NCBI GenBank assembly: GCA_031283785.1
Contig: JAITBC010000445.1
Span: 1 to 8,598, forward strand
Origin: Tannerella sp.
Lineage (GTDB): Bacteria; Bacteroidota; Bacteroidia; Bacteroidales; Tannerellaceae
Direction of reading: 5' to 3'
Length of the DNA: 8,598 nucleotides
Shown here piece by piece: positions 5,623 through 8,598 of this stretch (position 1 is the stretch's first letter; the number at the start of each line of letters is the position of its first letter). The notes beneath the pieces were generated by a model. The model did no database searches, was not told where the DNA came from, and was given only the letters and a program-made list of their open reading frames with translations. The translations under genes and the position numbers were made by a program.

Positions 5623-8598
5623 ATGGAAAAACATCGTCATTTAAAAATTGTACTATTGCTGATGCTTTCTCTTGCAGGAACAATGCCACTGACGGCGCAG
5701 CAGCGTACGGTCACGGGAACCGTGACCTCTGAACAGAACGAACCACTCTTGGGAGCGGCGGTTAGCGAACAGGGAACTTCTAATGGCGTTACGACGGATG
5801 CAGACGGCAAATTCGTCATCAATCTGCAATCGGGTGATAATGCTGTATTGGTTATTAGCTACTTGGGGTTTGTAACTCGAAATATTGAGGTTAAAGCCGG
5901 GGCGCCGGTGAATGTGACGCTTCGGGAAGACACTCGGTTACTTGATGAAGTCATCGTCGTGGGCTACGGTGTGCAGAAGAAAAGTAACATCTCCGGCTCC
6001 ATCACCTCGGTCGGCTCGCGCGACATCCGTTCCATGGCCACCAACGACCTGGGACAGGCGCTGCAGGGAAAATCGCCGTTTTACGTCGTGCGCAATAGCG
6101 GTAATCCCGGCGAAGGCGTGAGTATGGTGCTCCGGGGCGTCGGCTCATTTCAGGGTACTTCGCCTATTTGGATCGTCGACGGTATCAAGGGGGCTCCGGT
6201 GGGTAACCTCGACGAAGTCGAGTCGATTCAAATTCTGAAAGACGCCGCCTCGACCGCCATTTATGGTGTGCAGGGCGCCAATGGCGTCATTGTCGTAAAC
6301 ACTAAAAAGGCCAAAGGCAAGATCCATGTGGAGTACCACGGGTTCACGCGGTTCAACAACACGCCGAACCTGCCCGAACTGCTCGGCACGCAGGACTACA
6401 TCGACATGTACAAGGCCCGCTGGCGTTCTAACAATCCGGGACGGACGGACGAGGACATGCGAAACAGCATCAAACCGTTCTATTTTACGTCGCCGTCCGA
6501 AGTCGCTGCACTACCCAACACGCAGTGGGCGGACGAGATATTCCGCACCGGACGGGAATGGGTGCACAACCTGAGCGTCTCCGGTGGCAGCGACACGCAG
6601 ACGTACAGCCTGATCGGATCTTTCGAAACCGACAACGGCACGATCCGCAATACGGACTTCCGGAAAGGAAACTTCACGGCAAAATTCGGTCAGAAAGCCA
6701 CCCGGTGGTTAACGTTGAATGAATTTTTCGAATTCAGCACCTCGAAGCGCCGTCCGGTGCCGGTATCTGATATATGGTCAGGGGGGATCTACCGCGGCGT
6801 GCCCTTCATGAAGGTCTACGACGACACCAATCCCATGGCTACGGGTTACGGCTATTTCACTCAGGAATTTGCCTCTACGGTAGACTGGCAGGGCGGTAAC
6901 CTGATGGAAAGCCTGATGATGAAAGACTACTGGAACCGTACCACCGGCGGAAGCGCCCTTCTGCAGGCCGTCGTCACACCTTTCGACGGATTTGTTTGGA
7001 CAACGGAAATTTCCGCCGGACTGAGCGGTAATGCCAGCTCGAATTTCAGATACAACACATACGGTGGTGTACCGGTAAACAGTATCAACTATGTGACCGG
7101 CGTCAACCTGCAAGGTACGCAGTTCGATTATTCGCAATCCTTCAACCGATCCTACAGCATTGCTTCGTATGCCAACTACAATAAGCGCATTGAGCGGCAT
7201 GATCTGGGGTTCATGCTGGGCACGGAATTTGGCGAGAGCGACAACGTATCGGCCAGCGGATCGGCCACTAAAGCCATCCCGGCGCAAGACCTGCGTTCGA
7301 CCAGGACGACATCCTCGCGCGACGGCGTGAACGACTGGGGCGAGGGCAGCAGTTTCTCGTGGTTCGGACGCGCTACGTATGCTTTCGACAACCGTTACCT
7401 GCTAACGGCCAATTTCCGCAACGACTATAGCGGCAACTTTGCGCCCGGACACCGTAGCGCCGTATTCCCCTCCTTTTCGGTCGGATGGAACATTGCCGGC
7501 GAAGATTTCTTTACGCCGGAAGCCGTTAATCAGCTCAAACTCCGTTTCGGTCTCGGCGAATCCGGCGCCACGATAGGCGCCAATCTCTGGCGGCAGGAAT
7601 ACCAGATGCAAACCAACGGTACGTGGAAAGCCACGAAAGTAGTCAACGAGGGCATCACCTGGGAAACCACGCGTACGGCTAACCTCGGATTCGATGTTGC
7701 GCTCTGGGAAAACAGTTTCACGGCTTCGTTCGACGTGTACGACAAGAATACGCGCGACGTCCTGATCCGCACTACGCTACCCCCGTCGACCGGCTTCTCC
7801 GACTATAACGTCAACAAGGGGAAGGTTTCAAACAAGGGCTTTGAAATCATGCTGGAATACCGCAAAAGCCTCGGCGACGTATTTTTCTCGGCCGGCGGCA
7901 ACGTCAACTACAACAGGAACAAGGTGCTGGAACTTGGCGAAAGCGATTACTTAGCCGGCGGCGATGTGAACCGCACGTATGTGGGAACGGCTATTTCGAG
8001 TTTCTACGGCTATGTGGCCGACGGACTTTTCCAAACCCAGGCGGAAATCGACCGGCTCGACGAAATCGCCGTAGCTAACGGGTTTGCCAGCTACAACGGG
8101 CTGCTTGCGCCCGGCGACGTCAAATTTAAAGATCTCAACGGCGACGGCGGCATTAACGAGGAAGATCAGGCGAACATCGGTGATCCGTGGCCGAAGTGGA
8201 TTTACGGGTTCAACGTGTATTTCGAATACAAAGGTTTTGACCTGTCCATGAACTGGCAGGGCATAGGCAAGGTGGACGTATACAACAAAATAATGCCGTA
8301 CACGCAAAGTATGTTCTCCGACTATAACTCAACGAAAGCCGTTTTCGACGCCTGGACGCCCGAACATACGAATACCACAATTCCGCGGCTGGGCAATTCG
8401 TCACACAATTATCTGGCCAGTTCCTACATGGTGGAAGACGGTTCGTACCTGAAGTTGAAAAATATCCAGTTGGGATACAGTCTTAACAGAAGCGTACTGT
8501 CGGCGCTCCGGCTGCAACGGCTTAAAGTGTACGTTGGCCTGCAAAATGTGTTGACGTTTACTGATTTCTCCGGCATGGACCCGGAAGATCGGAAGAGC
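5623..8598 (+). CDS. SusC/RagA-family TonB-dependent outer membrane receptor (3' truncated by window end)
   Basis: The frame is open from the ATG at 5623 to the last base, giving 992 codons with no stop. The product would be the outer membrane beta-barrel importing oligosaccharides with a SusD-type lipoprotein, powered by TonB. Domains: signal peptide at 1-26 (LPLTAQ-like end, TMPLTAQ|Q); carboxypeptidase-D regulatory-like domain at about 28-104 (VTGTVTSEQNEPLLGAAV, then TTDADGKFVINL and ISYLGF); TonB box LDEVIVVGYG at 107-116; plug at about 117-232 with the SusC signature (RGVGSFQGTSPIWIVDG, ESIQILKDAASTAIYG, ANGVIVVNTKK); then the 22-strand barrel. A calcium-loop-like DLNGDGGINEED sits at 837-848, as is common in the family. 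The frame reaches the conserved late motif FSGMDPE (usually GYDPE), so only about 40-60 residues, the last strands, are probably missing. The final codons (989-992, DRKS) are adapter, not gene. Plug residues differ from consensus at several places, and base composition rises inside the gene after about 5950. SusD would be expected just downstream. Confidence 0.95.
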   Translation, partial: MEKHRHLKIVLLLMLSLAGTMPLTAQQRTVTGTVTSEQNEPLLGAAVSEQGTSNGVTTDADGKFVINLQSGDNAVLVISYLGFVTRNIEVKAGAPVNVTLREDTRLLDEVIVVGYGVQKKSNISGSITSVGSRDIRSMATNDLGQALQGKSPFYVVRNSGNPGEGVSMVLRGVGSFQGTSPIWIVDGIKGAPVGNLDEVESIQILKDAASTAIYGVQGANGVIVVNTKKAKGKIHVEYHGFTRFNNTPNLPELLGTQDYIDMYKARWRSNNPGRTDEDMRNSIKPFYFTSPSEVAALPNTQWADEIFRTGREWVHNLSVSGGSDTQTYSLIGSFETDNGTIRNTDFRKGNFTAKFGQKATRWLTLNEFFEFSTSKRRPVPVSDIWSGGIYRGVPFMKVYDDTNPMATGYGYFTQEFASTVDWQGGNLMESLMMKDYWNRTTGGSALLQAVVTPFDGFVWTTEISAGLSGNASSNFRYNTYGGVPVNSINYVTGVNLQGTQFDYSQSFNRSYSIASYANYNKRIERHDLGFMLGTEFGESDNVSASGSATKAIPAQDLRSTRTTSSRDGVNDWGEGSSFSWFGRATYAFDNRYLLTANFRNDYSGNFAPGHRSAVFPSFSVGWNIAGEDFFTPEAVNQLKLRFGLGESGATIGANLWRQEYQMQTNGTWKATKVVNEGITWETTRTANLGFDVALWENSFTASFDVYDKNTRDVLIRTTLPPSTGFSDYNVNKGKVSNKGFEIMLEYRKSLGDVFFSAGGNVNYNRNKVLELGESDYLAGGDVNRTYVGTAISSFYGYVADGLFQTQAEIDRLDEIAVANGFASYNGLLAPGDVKFKDLNGDGGINEEDQANIGDPWPKWIYGFNVYFEYKGFDLSMNWQGIGKVDVYNKIMPYTQSMFSDYNSTKAVFDAWTPEHTNTTIPRLGNSSHNYLASSYMVEDGSYLKLKNIQLGYSLNRSVLSALRLQRLKVYVGLQNVLTFTDFSGMDPEDRKS
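8586..8598 (+). other. Illumina adapter remnant at window end (sequencing artefact)
   Basis: The last 13 bases read AGATCGGAAGAGC, identical to the universal core shared by Illumina TruSeq-type adapters, and they sit exactly at the end of the sequence. They keep the SusC-like frame open by chance and encode an artificial DRKS tail after the conserved DPE motif. Genomic sequence can be trusted to about 8585; base 8586 (A) could be genome or adapter. No matching adapter is seen at the 5' end. Confidence 0.93.

Noticed and set aside
6326..6722. Plus-strand frames at 6326-6574 and 6525-6722
   Set aside because: Both are out of frame inside the SusC-like gene, and their low-complexity Arg/Thr/Pro-rich translations are typical of a shifted GC-rich frame.
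8104..8166. DLNGDGGINEED loop in the SusC-like protein as a dockerin module
   Set aside because: A single calcium-loop-like segment is common in SusC extracellular loops, and a dockerin needs a duplicated 22-residue repeat, which is absent.

Overview
The window looks like part of a polysaccharide utilization locus (PUL) from a Bacteroidota bacterium, most likely of the order Bacteroidales. The evidence is a SusC/RagA-type TonB-dependent receptor with the full N-terminal signature (signal peptide, carboxypeptidase-D-like extension, DEVIVVGYG TonB box, plug), secreted carbohydrate-active enzymes beside it, A/T-rich gene starts without a strong Shine-Dalgarno, and moderate GC. Genus cannot be fixed from the sequence alone.

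Layout, all on the + strand: (1) positions 2-145, the last 47 codons of an upstream gene whose 5' part lies outside the window, perhaps a GH88/GH105-type unsaturated glycuronyl hydrolase (tentative); (2) 157-3795, a 1212-residue secreted multidomain protein with a clan GH-A-like TIM barrel, beta domains, and a C-terminal CBM9-like region apparently interrupted by an inserted beta domain; (3) 3818-5581, a 587-residue secreted protein that looks like an alpha/alpha-toroid plus beta-sandwich carbohydrate-active enzyme, possibly a polysaccharide lyase of unassigned family; (4) 5623-8598, a SusC-like receptor open to the window end, lacking its final beta strands and stop codon. Intergenic gaps are only 11, 22 and 41 bp, so the four genes are probably one transcription unit. 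No stretch over 300 bases lacks a gene. I saw no tRNA, rRNA, CRISPR, insertion sequence or convincing terminator.

Working model (inference): a secreted lyase-like enzyme and a large GH-A-type hydrolase cut a complex, probably uronic-acid-containing glycan. The SusC-like transporter, whose SusD partner would be expected just downstream, imports the oligosaccharides, and the upstream enzyme may remove unsaturated uronic acid ends left by the lyase.

Data quality: the last 13 bases (8586-8598) are identical to the common Illumina adapter core, so the window ends in untrimmed adapter rather than genome, and the last four codons of the SusC-like reading frame are artificial. The most interesting biology is the pair of hard-to-classify secreted enzymes at 157-5581.
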